Origin: Scilla litardierei
Taxonomy: Eukaryota > Streptophyta > Magnoliopsida > Asparagales > Asparagaceae
DNA length: 64,000 bases
Direction of reading: 5' to 3'
NCBI GenBank assembly: GCA_030789695.1
Contig: CM061136.1
Location: 130,052,648-130,116,647 of the forward strand
The position numbers and the translations under genes were made by a program. Positions within the stretch are counted from its first letter, which is position 1. Each line of letters starts with the position of its first letter. Of the stretch, positions 21,601-33,059 are shown in pieces. The notes under the pieces were generated by a model, which worked only from the letters and a program-made list of their open reading frames with translations, searched no databases and was not told where the DNA came from.

Positions 21601-22378
21601 TTACTATTTGGAACATGCGCAAGTCCTACTAGGCACCAATGAAGTCAATACAGGCTCTGTTGTAGAAATACGCCAAATACTCATATATGAAAATGGTAAA
21701 CAACCTTATTACAAACCAGCAGCGTATAGGAAAGTACTGACAACTGAGAATAAATAATACACCAAGCCACTCTGAAAACAATAAATTAACTCTCTCACAC
21801 TCACTCTCAATAGCCAGCATCTTGCTGGTCAAACTCAACAGCAAACTCAACGTCTGCAGTTTCTAGTGTAAGCTCTTCAACCTGTGAGAAATCTGGCGGG
21901 TCCACCACAAAGAGAAGGGTCGCCAAGATCAAACGTAACTCAAAGTATCTCTAAGCATGGATATTAATACAGTGTGCAAGCATGGAAATCTAAAGAGAAG
22001 AGAAGTAAAGTGCAAACAATAATGATAAGGAAATAGAGCTGAAACATAACTATGCAGTTTTACAAATATCAGTAATTTCCAGCAATTAAATGTACATTAT
22101 TAAAAGTGACCATGTTACGAGAGTCTAACTTTGTTGAACCTAGATCGTGACTTATAATGCGGGGTATAGTGAGTAATCAAGAGTCCATCTCTCTACCATA
22201 GGTGCTACCCGGGTGAATTGTGCTATGAATACTGTTCAAGAATATGTGATATGTGAATTTGTCACCGGCTACTGTGATGGGTTGCTAGAATCCATACGGT
22301 GACAACAAAGCCTGAACTAGTCGCTCCTGCACTCTCGCTATTATAAGTTTACCCCAAACCCAGTGTCTGAGGTGTTAC
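21601..22378 (-). repeat. Left part of the 3' LTR of G (assigned by context)
   Basis: This DNA lies directly left of E. Since E interrupted one continuous sequence, it belongs with 58442-59903, which ends as the LTR of G. I see no coding region. The left edge, and whether G inserted into R's LTR, cannot be settled by eye. E's TSD GTTAC is at 22374-22378. Confidence 0.5.
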
Positions 22379-23087
22379 TGATGTGTCATTATATTCCACA
22401 TTTTATCTATATGATTACACGTCAAAAATTGCTCAATTACACATTTCATACGCTTTTACGCTCATAATTGGAACTATCATACTTTAAGAGCATTTGGTTG
22501 CATTTCAGGGAATATCGAGCGATTTGGAGTATATTGGAGGAGAGAGCACGTGCGTCGACACCCTAACTCATGAAGCGCCATGTTCGGTGACTCAAAGCTG
22601 CTGGAGAGCAAGAAAGGGACAAGAGAGAAGGGACGAGGAAGAGGAGAAGGAAGAAATCATGGTTCTATGATACCATGACTCATGGATTCCAGGTCGCTCG
22701 ATCGAGCTATGATGCGGCGAAGGAATCGAGCGACCCAAAATGCTAGAAACAGGACATCCGTGCACTGTTTTAAAATATTCAATCACTTGGGATTTTTCAG
22801 TATTTTTATGATATTTTTCCGAGATAGTAGACTTTAAGGCGGTTCCAACGCCACCAAGAACGTGCCAATCGGAGGTCAGATGAGCTCTGGGGAATTTCTG
22901 CAAGCTGATGCTACAGTGCTAAAATCTGTTTTCAGCAATCTACTCGACCGAGCAGGACCCTACTCGAAAGAGTAGAGTGTTGCAGCACTGAAATTCGACT
23001 AAGCAGTAGCCTACTCGACTGAGCAGCTGCCTCTCAGTCGAGCAGCTGCATACTTGACCGAGCAGGGTGCCTACTCGACCGAGCAGA
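22379..23087 (+). repeat. 5' LTR of E, left part
   Basis: It matches 56664-57376 of the 3' LTR, then stops at C's target site GCAGA (23083-23087). Inside is an 11-bp inverted repeat, GGTCGCTCGAT..ATCGAGCGACC at about 22690-22737. Confidence 0.85.
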
Positions 23088-23406
23088 TGCTAATAAGCTT
23101 ATATTTAGTTATTTCCTACAATAACTACCCCTAAAGCCTATAAATAGGACCCAAGGGTAAGGCATTCATACTACACTTTCCATGCCATTAGTTTGCATAA
23201 GGCAACTTATGTTCTTCTTCTTCCTTCCATTAAAATCCTCTTCTAAATAGAGATTTAGGCGGTGAAACGCTGCTTCGATCCTCCGTGACGAAGTACCGAC
23301 CGTTGTGGCGAATCCGAGGGTGAAGTTCAGAGACTACGGTGCCGCATACGCAAGCGTAAGTCTATGTTATTCGATCCTAACGTCATTGTTTTGACAGGAT
23401 CCTACA
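23088..23406 (+). repeat. 5' LTR of C, U3-deleted
   Basis: 319 bp against 546 bp in the 3' LTR. The last 317 bp align; the missing 227 bp correspond to about 41658-41885. The TG start and the TSD are intact. TATAAATA remains at 23139-23146. Confidence 0.85.
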
Positions 23407-23407
23407 A

Positions 23408-23419
23408 TGGTATCAGAGC
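23408..23419 (+). promoter_or_regulatory. PBS of C
   Basis: TGGTATCAGAGC, complementary to initiator tRNA-Met, one base after the LTR. Confidence 0.95.
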
Positions 23420-23930
23420 CATACGGGTTCGCCCCGGTCAAACCGTCGCCCCGTCGAACCGATGAACGAGGCGTTGTCTTTTTCACGAATGGGTATCCTA
23501 CCATTATGGATATGGTAGGAACGCTTCGTGACGGAGAGAACGCAGCGGTTGTTCTTTTCACGTTAGGGTCTTCTGTCATTACGGATATGGATGCTGAGTC
23601 TCCATTCATATCGCCAAGCTCGCACTCTTCATGGATGCTGAGTCTCCATTCAATTGAGAATGGGTGCTCTCTTCATGTGGAGCGTGTAGTTTGCGAACTT
23701 TAAAGTATGTTATTTTTTTCATTTTGGCACACGGCCATTAAAGAATAACTACTTTCTCGACGAACGGGTGTCTCATCGGAGAAGAAGATGGTGGTTATTC
23801 CCATCGGAGAAGATGACCTTTGGTGCATGATCACCATGGCCATATGGGCCATGGAGGCTATGCATCCCCCTTCCCCATGCGGAGGGGGTTGGCTACAGCC
23901 AAATGACAACGAAAACCACCCCGTCGGGGG
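23420..23930 (+). other. First part of the leader of C
   Basis: Non-coding; contains imperfectly repeated ACGGATATGGATG / ATGGATATGGTAG-like and GAGTCTCCATTCA patches (23510-23655). No gene recognised. Confidence 0.5.
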
Positions 23931-23939
23931 GGGGGGGGA

Positions 23940-24595
23940 GTGTGTGCGGCCAACCCCATGAAAAGGGGAGGCCGGCCATGGCCAAGGGGCCAGGGCCGGC
24001 CTCGGCCAGGGCCTGGCCAGCCTCTGCCAGGGCCTGGCCGGCCTCTGGCCGAGGCCAGGCCAGGGCCATGGGGCCCTAGCCGGCCTCTGGCTGAGGCCAG
24101 GCCAGGGCCATGGGGCCCTGGCCGGCCTCGGCCAGGCCAAAGCCGGCCTCTAGCCGAGGCCAGGCCAGGGCCAGGGGGCCCTGGCCAGCCTCGGCCAGGC
24201 CAGAGCCGGCCTCTGACCGAGGCCAGGCCAGGGCCAGGGGGCCCTGGCCGGCCTCTGGCCGAGGCCAGAGCCCTGGCCGGCCTCTGGCCGAGGCCAGGCC
24301 AGGGCCAGGGGGCCCTGGCTGGCCTCGGCCAGGCCAGAGCAGGCCTCTGGCCGAGGCCAGGCCAGGGCCAGGGGGCCCTGGCTGGCCTCGGCCAGGCCAG
24401 AGCAGGCCTCTGGCCGAGGCCAGGCCAGGGCCAGGGGGCCCTGGCCGGCCTCGGCCAGGCCAGAGCCGACCCTGGCAGTGGCCAGAGCCAGGCCGAGGCC
24501 TGCCCTAGCCACTGCCAGGGCCACTACCGGCCCTGGCCGAGGCCAGTGCACGGCCAGTGCCGGTCCTGGCCTCGGCCAGTGCCGAGCCCCGGTTG
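23940..24595. repeat. 63-bp GGCC-rich minisatellite in the leader of C
   Basis: About seven variable copies of a roughly 63-bp unit made of GGCCAGGCCAGGGCC and GGCCTCTGGCCGAGGCC pieces. The unit is itself rich in inverted repeats. Its length is a multiple of three and it lacks stops, so frames of 130-218 residues are open on both strands with a 21-residue period. I do not regard them as genes. Confidence 0.85.
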
Positions 24596-25211
24596 ACCCA
24601 ATTTTTTTTGATGGGGTGGCTTACGTGACTGAAAGGGGGTAACTTGCATGGCGGTGGCTTGCATGAACAACCCCTACGGGTCCGACGGCAGTACTCTGCG
24701 GCAAATTCCCCTGCAGAAGGGGAGCGCTTGGATCCATACAGGAGCCGGCGACGGTGGCTTACAGAAAAATTCCCTCAGGGGGATCCGGCCTTGGCACGGC
24801 AACGGCTCATCCCCGGCAATGGCCAGGGATTGCCGAATATTTCGCTAGTATCATAAGGGTACTAGATTAAAATACACGTTTTGAAAAATACGTTTTCAAA
24901 AACACTTTTCCGCTGCAAAGTACTATAAGAGTACTATTATTTGATAAAGTGATGGGGAAATATTGAAAGTTACTCTAGATGGTGATTGGAAACATAGTGA
25001 CCTTTCCGATTCTAGAGTAACATCTTCAATATTTTTCGAAAGTAACTTATCAAATTATAAATATCATTCCAAGTGGGAGTTGAAATTAGAACTATCCAAA
25101 TGGGATATTATATTATCATTTCAAGTGGGAATTATATTTTAAGAATTTTTAATGCAATGTTTTTTGATCAAACCTTCGGTTTTGTGTCTTTTGCAGCATT
25201 TTAAAAGTAAA
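24596..25211 (+). other. Last part of the leader of C
   Basis: Non-coding. Interspersed copies of a CCAAGTGGGA / CAAGTGGGAATTATA-like motif occur near 25068, 25097 and 25120. Confidence 0.5.
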
Positions 25212-27763
25212 ATGTCTTCCGCTTCAAAGAATATCGTCGCTGAGTTAAACAGAGGTGAAAAACTCAACGGTGATAATTACAAACTATGGTCCATTAAAAT
25301 ACAGTACGTTCTGGAGGAGCAAGAAGTGCTCGAAACTCTAAAGAACGTAATGATTGAACCTGAGTTGGGCACTACGGCCCAACACAGACGAGACAAGGAA
25401 GCTTTTGATGCTTGGTCTCGGAAGAACAAGATAGCCTGCATTACGTTATTGTCCAGTATGGCAGATGACATAATGCACATCTTCCGAGAGCATGACCTAG
25501 CCATGGACATATGGTCCAAGCTAGAGGAGAAGTTTGGTGGCACATCGGTGTCCAAACTTCGCGCCTTAACTATAAGATTCGATTCATACAAGAAACGTCC
25601 AGATCATTCCATGGGGAAACATCTGCGACATATGGCGAATCTAATCTCAGAGTTAAAGGATACAGGTCATGTGCTCACAGATGAGCAACAAATCCAAGCA
25701 GTCATACGTTCCCTACCAAATGGGTGGGACCAAATGAAGATGCATCTCACTCATAATGAGAGCATCAAGACCTTCAGTGATGTTTCCAAGCACCTCAAGT
25801 TAGAGGAAGAGCAGCCTGCGGCTGCCAAGCCAAGTGCAGAAGTGCACATGGTTGCTAGTTCCTCACACGGGGGAAAGAAACATAAAGATCATTCAAAGTC
25901 TACTAATGAACGTAATAAGCAACCTGAGTCTACCAAGAAACTCAAACATAAGGGTGGGCACAAGAAATGGCACAAGAAGAAAGACTTGAAGAAGATCAAG
26001 TGCTTCAAGTGCAACAAGTTCGGTCACTATGCTCGTTCGTGTACGAGTGGAAGCGACGAGGTAACTTGTAATTATGCTAGTTACATATGTGTTTCTAGTT
26101 CAATATTTCTTGTGGAATCTAATCCATTTTGGATAATTGATTCAGGTGCCACCGACCACATAGCAAGGGACAGACGGTCCTTCGTGGAGTATCATCGGAT
26201 ACCCCAAGGAACAAAGTGGATCTATGTAGGAAACAACACACGTGTTGAAGTGAAAGGCGTTGGGACTTGCAAGCTAGTCTTGGACAACGGCCGCACTATC
26301 TTACTACATGATGTCCTCTTCGCTCCAGATATTTGAAGGAATATTATATCTGTGGTCGTGTTAATGGGTCTTGGTTATAGCTGGTTTTTTCATGATTGTA
26401 AAGTGGACTTGTTTTGTAATAATTCCTTAATTGGTACTGGGTATGTATTCAAAGGATTTATTGTATTAAATACAATGTATGACTCTTCATTTTGTAATGA
26501 AAAGTTCCTTGTTACAAATTCTTCGACTTATGAGTCTGATATTATTTGTTGGCATGCAAGGCTTGGTCACATTAGACCAACACGAATGGATAGACTTGCC
26601 AAACGTGGCCTTCTATCCAATGTTTCAAAGGTTGAAATGTCGACCTGCGAACATTGCTTTGTAGGGAAATCTTGTCGCAAGCCGTTTGAAACCGGCACAA
26701 GGGCCGATGTTCCATTACAGCTCATCTATTCGGACATATGTGGTCCGATGAATGTCAAGACAAGACGCGGGAAGTCCTATTTCATCACTTTTATTGATGA
26801 TTTCACCCGATTCGGACATATCTATTTGATATCCCACAAAAGTGAAGCATTAACCTGCTTTAAAAACTATATGAGTTTAGTGGAAAATTAATTAGATCGC
26901 AAGATTAAGGTCTTGCGAACCGATAGGGGTGGTGAATATCAATCAGCAAGTTTTAAGGAACTTTGTGATGAAAAGGGCATAGTTCATCAGGTAACTATGG
27001 CTTATACTCCTCAACAAAATGGTGTTGCAGAAAGGAGAAATAGGACTTTAATGGAAATGGTCCGTTCAATGATGGCACACGCAAACTTGCCAATCACCTT
27101 TTGGGGTGATGCATTATTGACGGCCACTTTCATTTTAAACCGCGTATCCTCGAAATCAGTTAGCTCCACTCCTTATGAGTTGTGGAACCAAAGGTCTCCT
27201 GACTTAAACATTTTAAAACCTTGGGGATGTGCATCCTACACACATATTTCCTCCCATAAGTATGGCAAACTTGGGCCACGGGGAAGGAAAAGTATCTTTA
27301 TACGATACGCAGAAAACTCCAAAGGTTATGTTTTCATTAGTCAGGAAGACAATGGAGGTCTAATTGAATTTGAGTCGAGGGATGTCACTTTCTTGGAAAA
27401 TGAGTTTCCAAGACAGGGCAAGATAAGTCAGGACTTATCTCTATTTGAGATTAATGATCAAGAAGGATTACCTCATTCGAGCGGGAGAATTCTTAGTGAA
27501 GACGAAAATACGTTTCAACCTTCACCAATGGATGATACGAATGACGCGAATCCTATTCCATACGGGAACAATGATCCAAGTGGGAGCATTTCTAACAACA
27601 TTCCAAGTGGGAGTGATATTAGAATTGATCTAAATTCGAGTCAACAAGGACTTGAATAATCTCAAATACGACGTAGTAGTCGTACAAGGTTGACTCCTCT
27701 AAGATTTGAGGATGAATTTCCGCAAACCTTTATGTCTTTACTACAAGATGATGACGAGCCTGC
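25212..27763 (+). pseudogene. C gag-pol, part 1: gag, protease, integrase
   Basis: Starts MSSASKNIVAELNRGEKLNG; an in-frame ATG at 25152 is possible but lies outside the usual gag start. Gag is a UBN2 type with a lysine-rich tail and zinc knuckle CFKCNKFGHYARSC at about 26002-26043. The protease site is WIIDSGATDH. Three in-frame stops follow: TGA near 26334, TAA near 26889 and TAA near 27657. Integrase has WHARLGH and CEHCFVGK for the zinc site, and SDICGP, RTDRGGEY and NGVAERRN for the DDE triad. The frame runs to 27763, where H interrupts an alanine codon. All pieces are in one phase, so decay is by point changes only. Confidence 0.9.
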
Positions 27764-29108
27764 TGATCGCTCCGTATTTTACACTTTTTTCCCGCATGTT
27801 TGCATGCCATTTAGATCGCTCAAATCATGTTTTTCACGATATATCGACGATATTGCGATACTTTTCACGATTTGTTGTTTTTGTCGTATTTCAAGAGATT
27901 TGGAGCGATTTGGAGTGATTCCGAGATACACCCTCTCCGGAGTGTCACCGACGACTTCCCCGGGGGGTATTTTGTTATTGGAGAGGAGCGGAAGAAGAAA
28001 GAACGTCGTAGGAGCGACGAGGAGGCAAAAACAAGCTGTTTGGGCATTTTCAGTGTCCCACTCGGCCGAGTGAAGGAGTCACTTGGCCGACCGACGAGAC
28101 CCCGCTCGGCCGACCAGATCGGACACGCTTCATGTGTGCACTCGGTCGAGCATCGGAAGCCACATCGGCCGAGTGACGAAACTCCGTCCGCCCGAGTGGC
28201 ACTCAGACGACGCCCATCAAAAAGAGCCAACTTACTGTTTTTCGTCTGCCTGAGCATCAGAAGACCCACTCGGCCGAGTGGAAATTGCCGACCGCCCGAG
28301 TGAATAGAAGCCATCGGCCGAGTGACGACAACTCACTCGGCCGAGCGACGCCCGAAGTGAAGATTTGGTAGAACTATTGCTAGAATTGCTATTAGGGTTA
28401 GTTTGGGATCGATATACTACGGATAGCTAGGTGTTCATATCGATTGGGATTTGCAAGAGATTGGATCCCAATTCGATAGGAAACCCTAGAAATCCGAATT
28501 GGGTTGAAATTGAGTTTCCGTAGTATCGGTTTGCAAGAGATTGGACCGATACTAGGGTTCTCGGTTGCAATTCCATACCGATACTCGTTTGCAAGAGATT
28601 GGACGGGTAGGAACTATCCCAACCTAGGTCGTGGCCCGAGTTTGCACGAGAGTGGGCTCGGGACGCGATTGAACGATGATGTTGATACTAATGCTAGCTT
28701 GCCTAGGCTAGGGTTTGTAAGAGATTGGACCCAATCCTAGGATAGCTATAGACCGGCAACAGTGCGAGAGCGTGAGCTAGGTTTTACATTCAGTTGCAAC
28801 TAGTTCATCCGAAATTCTACCCTAGCAATTGTGATACCAATGAATCACATTGACGAGATACGGTGAGTAGCGGAGATTCCCTATTCCCTAGGCGTCTTTA
28901 TTTGATTTTATATCTCCATACTTTGTCTGACGATTGTGACAGGATCGCCAAAAGGCAAATTCCCTCTTTTCTGTTCCTATAGCCAGGTTGTTCGGAGCAG
29001 GCACTGTCATACGTCCTCCCTGTGTTTGATAACTCGCTCGCCGCTACACCGTGCGCTTGCGGTAAAACTACACGGTCGCTCTTTTTGGGTTACATTCTGA
29101 AGCGATCA
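27764..29108 (+). repeat. 5' LTR of H, promoter-deleted
   Basis: 1345 bp. Relative to the 3' LTR it lacks 481 bp between two GTGAAGA heptamers (37852-37858 and 38333-38339); one heptamer remains at 28357-28363. The lost part includes the TATA-like box. It has a short extra segment of about 10 bp near 27905. The CGGCCGA array at 28060-28345 remains. Confidence 0.9.
28057..28345. repeat. CACTCGGCCGAGTG dyad array, H 5' LTR
   Basis: Six CGGCCGA cores plus degenerate copies such as CACTCGGTCGAGC. Equivalent to 37554-37935, with several cores mutated, mostly at CpG. Confidence 0.85.
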
Positions 29109-29114
29109 AGTTTT

Positions 29115-29127
29115 TGGCGCCGTTGCC
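29115..29127 (+). promoter_or_regulatory. PBS of H
   Basis: TGGCGCCGTTGCC, 6 bp after the LTR; Athila/Tat-type PBS, usually assigned to tRNA-Asp. Confidence 0.9.
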
Positions 29128-29249
29128 AGGGAGGCGATAGTGTTTGATCTTATCACCCTAGCTATTTCTTCTTTCTGTTTTATTTCTTTATTTTTATCTA
29201 ACCCTTCCACTGTGCTAATCATTTCTTTGAAACTCTATTTTCCCATTGC

Positions 29250-30881
29250 ATGTACACGAGATCAACGGCGGACCATGAAGCTATATTATTTGATCCCGAG
29301 ATCGAACGTACTGTGCGGAGAATTAGAGCGGAGAGGAGACAAGATCCGGAAGGGAGGTTTATGACCAACCCGGAAACTGCGGAACAATTGGCGGCAAGAA
29401 TGGCGAAAATCATTTCCATTCGCGATAGGCTTCGGCCTAAGACCTCTTCTACGACCTCGTCCATTGCCATGCCGGAGTTGGCGGCCGACAAGAATTTTGA
29501 GCTGAAGACCGGACTAGTGGTTCTGATGCAGCAGGATCCATTTCATGGGAACGCCCATGAAAATCCTCACTACCACATCCAGCTATTTTTGTCGAAGTGC
29601 GCCACATTTCAGATGACGGGGGTCTCCATCGATGCCATCAGACTGCGCCTCTTCACCTTCACTTTAAAGGATAAAGCTCTTTATTGGTTGAGGACGCAAG
29701 CTGACGGAGTCTTTATCACGTGGGACGAGTTGGTGAGCGCGTTCATTGACAAGTTTTATCCGCCCTCCAAGACGGTAAAGATTAGGAGTGCTCTTATGTC
29801 CTTCAAGCAAGGACCTCAAGAGACACTCTACGAGGCTTGGGAGCGCTTCAAAGATCTGCAGCATCAGTGCCCCCACCATAGCATTGAGGATTGGGAGCTC
29901 GTCCATAGCTTCTACAATGGTCTCCAACCGGGGACCAAGCAGATTATTGATGCCGCGGTAAATGGGGCCATCTTATCGAAGACTCCCGACGAAGCTACGG
30001 CCTTAATTGAGGAGATGGCCTCGAACAATCAACAATGGGGCGACGAGCGAGGACACTCTTCGTCCTCTTTGAAGCCATCTAGCATCTATGAGGCCAAGGC
30101 CGTAGCGGAGCTGACCAACAAGTTCGATTCTCTCCACAAGGTAGTGGAGAGACTGGAGAAATATATCACGGAGCCCCAAGGAGCCGCTTCCACATCCACA
30201 CCAACAAATCAAATGTGTGATTGGCAAGACCAATCCCAAGCTATGTATTCGGGAGGAGAACAAGGAGAGGGATCCTTGGAGCAAGTTCAATACGTCGCGG
30301 GGAACCAAGGATATTGGGCCAATCCGGCCACTAGAAACCATCCCGGTTTCTCCTATGCCAACAATGATGGAGCATTGAACCCCCCGCAACAACCACCTTA
30401 CCAAGCTCGACAACAACAACAACAACAACAACATTATCCACCGAGGGGGCCTCCGCAACAAAATTTCCCCCCAAAGCAACAAGTTGGGCCCTATAGGCCG
30501 CCCGGATACAATCAAGGGTGGAGAAATCCAAACCCTCCACAAGCTCAATAACGTTCCGACTTTGAAGCTAGAGTGGAGGAGTTTATGGCCGAGCAGAAGA
30601 AGACCAACGCTACCTTGAAGGCGGGCCAAGATTCCCTTGCAACTGTTGTAGCCCAAATCTCGGAGCAATTGGCGTTGCTCAATCGAAATACTCAACAATC
30701 GCCGGCTCAACCCGAGCAAAACCCACGGGGCGCCACCGGCCACATCAATGCCGTGGTTGCAGTTACAACTAGAGGCGGGAAGGATACCACTCCCGTCATG
30801 ATTCCAACCGAGGAACCCGTGGAGGAGAATGTAGAGCCAATTGAGCCGGTCGTTAAAGTTGAGAAGGAGAAAGAGCCGTAA
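29250..30881 (+). pseudogene. gag of H (Athila type)
   Basis: A frame of 433 residues begins MYTRSTADHEAILFDPEIER. A Retrotrans_gag-like domain covers about 90-190 (HYHIQLFLSKCATFQMTG, LKDKALYWLRTQ, FIDKFYPPSKT, ETLYEAWERFKDL). The place of the zinc knuckle has MCDWQDQSQAMY: only one cysteine is left. A glutamine- and proline-rich tail follows. An in-frame TAA at 30549-30551 and a second stop at 30879-30881 interrupt the same frame, which continues as EEFMAEQKKTNATLK and VTTRGGK, typical of the segment between Athila gag and protease. The reading then shifts near 31010 into the protease frame. Confidence 0.85.
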
Positions 30882-31013
30882 GAAAAAGAGAAGTCCAGAG
30901 CGGAGCAGCTGCTTGAAGAGAGGCGTTTTATGCCGTCGGTCCCATTCCCTCAGAGGCTTGCTAGAGCAAAGATGGAGAAGCGACTAGCGAAGTTTCTCGA
31001 ATATTTGAGAGGG

Positions 31014-32016
31014 GGTAAGCCTCAATATTCCCTTTCTCGATGCTATCGTTGAGATCCCGACATACGCTAAATTTTTAAAGGATTTGATTTCGGGAAGAAA
31101 GAGGAAGGAGAAAATAATGCTAGCTGAGGAGGGGACTTGGTTCACCAAGAGAGAGAAGGAGCCCGCTAAGTTCAAAGACCCAGGGAGTTTCCGAATTCCT
31201 TGTACCTTAGGCGGCGTCCCTCTACAAAAGGCATTAGTGGACTTAGGGGCTAGTGTTAGCCTCATGCCTCTCTCTATGTTCCAAAGACTAAACACCGGCA
31301 CGGAATTGAAGCCTACCGACATGCGGATACAACTAGCCGATGGTCGGATCACAAGGCCGGTAGGGATAACAGAGGACATCCCGTTACAAGTCCCGGGGGG
31401 CATATGTTTGCCATGTGACTTCGTGATCATGGATGTCAAGGAGGAGGGAGATACGTCGCTAATACTTGGACGCCCGTTCCTCGCCACCGCCGGTGTCATT
31501 GTCGACGTACGAGAAGGAACTCTAATATTGAACGTCGGCAACATCGAGGTGGAGCTTCATATACCCAAGGCAATGAAACACATGCCTTACCATGAGGAGC
31601 TGGACTATATGGACCTCCTTGACGAGGTTATTGAGGAGGCGACCCCCCATTCCATTGGCGCTCTATTCAAGGAAGATTTTGAGGAAGGGCCGGATTTGGG
31701 CCAAGAAGAGAAGATGAATGAATCCCCCGACCCCTCCACCGAATTTGATGAAGGCGACGCTGATGTCGCAAGGATTCGAGAGCTTTGCAAGCTCTCAAAA
31801 TTGAAGTCTCCGAAGAAAGCTCCGCCGATACGGAAATCGGTGTCACCGGTGAAGCTGAGGACCGGAGCAAGCACTAGCTTGGGGGAGCCACCCCCCAACA
31901 CTACCCGAGGCAAAGGAGCACCGAGGGAGAACACGCCGCCGCAACACCCGAATCCAAGTGTTCTTCCCGAAAAATTTGACGGGTGCATACCATATGCACC
32001 CAACATCCCGCAATGA
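31014..32016 (+). pseudogene. Protease of H
   Basis: After the frameshift near 31010 the frame runs through NIPFLDAIVEIPTYAKFLKD to the aspartic protease core LVDLGASVSLMPLSM (D-L-G-A, as usual for Athila), then LILGRPFLATAGVIVDV. The last 130 residues are low-complexity, acidic then proline-rich, and do not resemble reverse transcriptase. RT, RNase H and integrase, about 3 kb in complete Athila elements, are absent; the frame ends 45 bp before the post-pol hairpin. Confidence 0.8.
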
Positions 32017-32061
32017 TTGAAAATCAAAGGGGGTCGAGCTCACGACCTTAAACGAGCGCTT

Positions 32062-32079
32062 GTCGGGAGGCAACCCGAC
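32062..32079 (+). promoter_or_regulatory. Post-pol hairpin GTCGGG-AGGCAA-CCCGAC
   Basis: A perfect 6-bp stem with loop AGGCAA. A segment of this kind (GGGAGGCAACCC after GCGCTTGT) is, from memory, typical of the region between pol and the env-like gene of Athila-type elements. Here it directly follows the protease frame. Confidence 0.65.
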
Positions 32080-32346
32080 GGTTATCGCTTTATTTTTACT
32101 TTTCCTTTATTTTTGTTTTAGAAATTATTAGTGTTTTGAGTCGTTTGCCCAAAAATTTCGTGATAACGGGTCCTATTTTTCTTTGACAGGAGAGGAGAAC
32201 GAGGTACCTATCATTAGGAGGATGAACAAGGCGACGAGGAGCGCTCCAGGAAGGCGCTCGATGCTTAGGAGGAAGATGAAATCGACTGGAGGAAGAAAAA
32301 CAGAGTTTGGAGCCCAAACGAAGCCAAACAGTAGAAAACAGGGTTC

Positions 32347-32682
32347 ACTCGGCCGAGTATACTAGTCACTCAGCCGAGCACATAAGTTCGTCCGCCCGAG
32401 CGGCTCACGAACGAGGGAAGTCTGCTGTACCCAACTCTCTGTTTTTTTTCTTGATTTCAGTATAATTGCCACTCGGCCGAGTATATAACTTCACTCGGCC
32501 GAGTAAAACTGATACGCTCCTAGGGCGAGTCTTGCCGAGTAGCTTGAGCCACTCGGCCGAATGGACTTATTCCACTCGGCCGATGGTGGTAAGGACACTC
32601 GGCCGAGTCATAAGCGGGGAGGAATTTTCCAAAATATTTCCGTTGCGTTCACTCGGCCGAGCGACTTAGTCACTCGGCCGAG
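32347..32682. repeat. Internal CACTCGGCCGAGTG dyad array of H
   Basis: Eight CGGCCGA cores plus degenerate copies. Core centres: 32352.5, 32373.5, 32395.5 (21, 22 bp); 32476.5, 32498.5 (22); 32534.5, 32556.5, 32579.5, 32602.5 (22, 23, 23); 32656.5, 32677.5 (21). Same motif as in the LTRs of H, but the spacers differ. Confidence 0.9.
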
Positions 32683-32695
32683 TCGTAACTTTTTC

Positions 32696-32702
32696 TATAA
32701 AA
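32696..32702 (+). promoter_or_regulatory. TATA box of a putative internal promoter of H
   Basis: TATAAAA 19 bp after the last dyad centre and about 540 bp before the ORF-1-like start. A GC-rich putative leader follows. Confidence 0.6.
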
Positions 32703-32898
32703 GGGGGAGCGGGACAGCACGAATTTCGAAACGACTAAAACGCGAAACCGCCCGACTGTTCGACTCCCCAACACCCCGATCCTCTCCCACTCGCCTGATC
32801 ACTCGCCCGCCGCTGGCGCTCGGCCGACCACCTCCGGCCGACGCCTCCTCCGCCTCGCCCGAGTCGCCGTCAGCGACCACCTCGCCGACCGAGCTCCG

Positions 32899-33059
32899 GT
32901 AGCTTTATTTCGCCTTTTTCCTCCTCTTTTGCGTATTTTTCGATGATCCATGTATTTAACGAGCCCCAAAACCAAATCAACTTCATTTTCTATCTATTAT
33001 ACCCCTAACCCCCCATACATTTTGAATATTACTCGCTGATATCTTCGTTTGATGTGCAG
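32899..33059 (+). other. Candidate intron in the ORF-1 leader of H
   Basis: CCG/GTAGCT at 32899 and TTTGATGTGCAG/G ending 33059, 161 bp, more AT-rich than both flanks, with CTGAT about 22 bases before the acceptor as a possible branch site. No transcript data; splice use is inference. Confidence 0.4.

Noticed and set aside
21577..21660. Exact start of the G LTR (candidates TGTAACTACTC, TGAAGTCAAT, TGTTGTAGAA)
   Set aside because: None has a convincing TSD or a counterpart in this window; needs G's 5' LTR beyond 64000.
22190..22378. A host exon or promoter between R and E
   Set aside because: No splice-consistent reading frame or known domain; better explained as part of the LTR of G.
23940..24596. 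218-codon plus-strand frame and 133-146-codon minus-strand frames, Pro/Gly/Arg/Ala-rich
   Set aside because: They follow a 63-bp stop-free repeat and are open on both strands; no domain or start context.
32183..32902. Small frames between protease and ORF-1 of H as genes
   Set aside because: They cover the dyad array and the GC-rich leader; no protein features.
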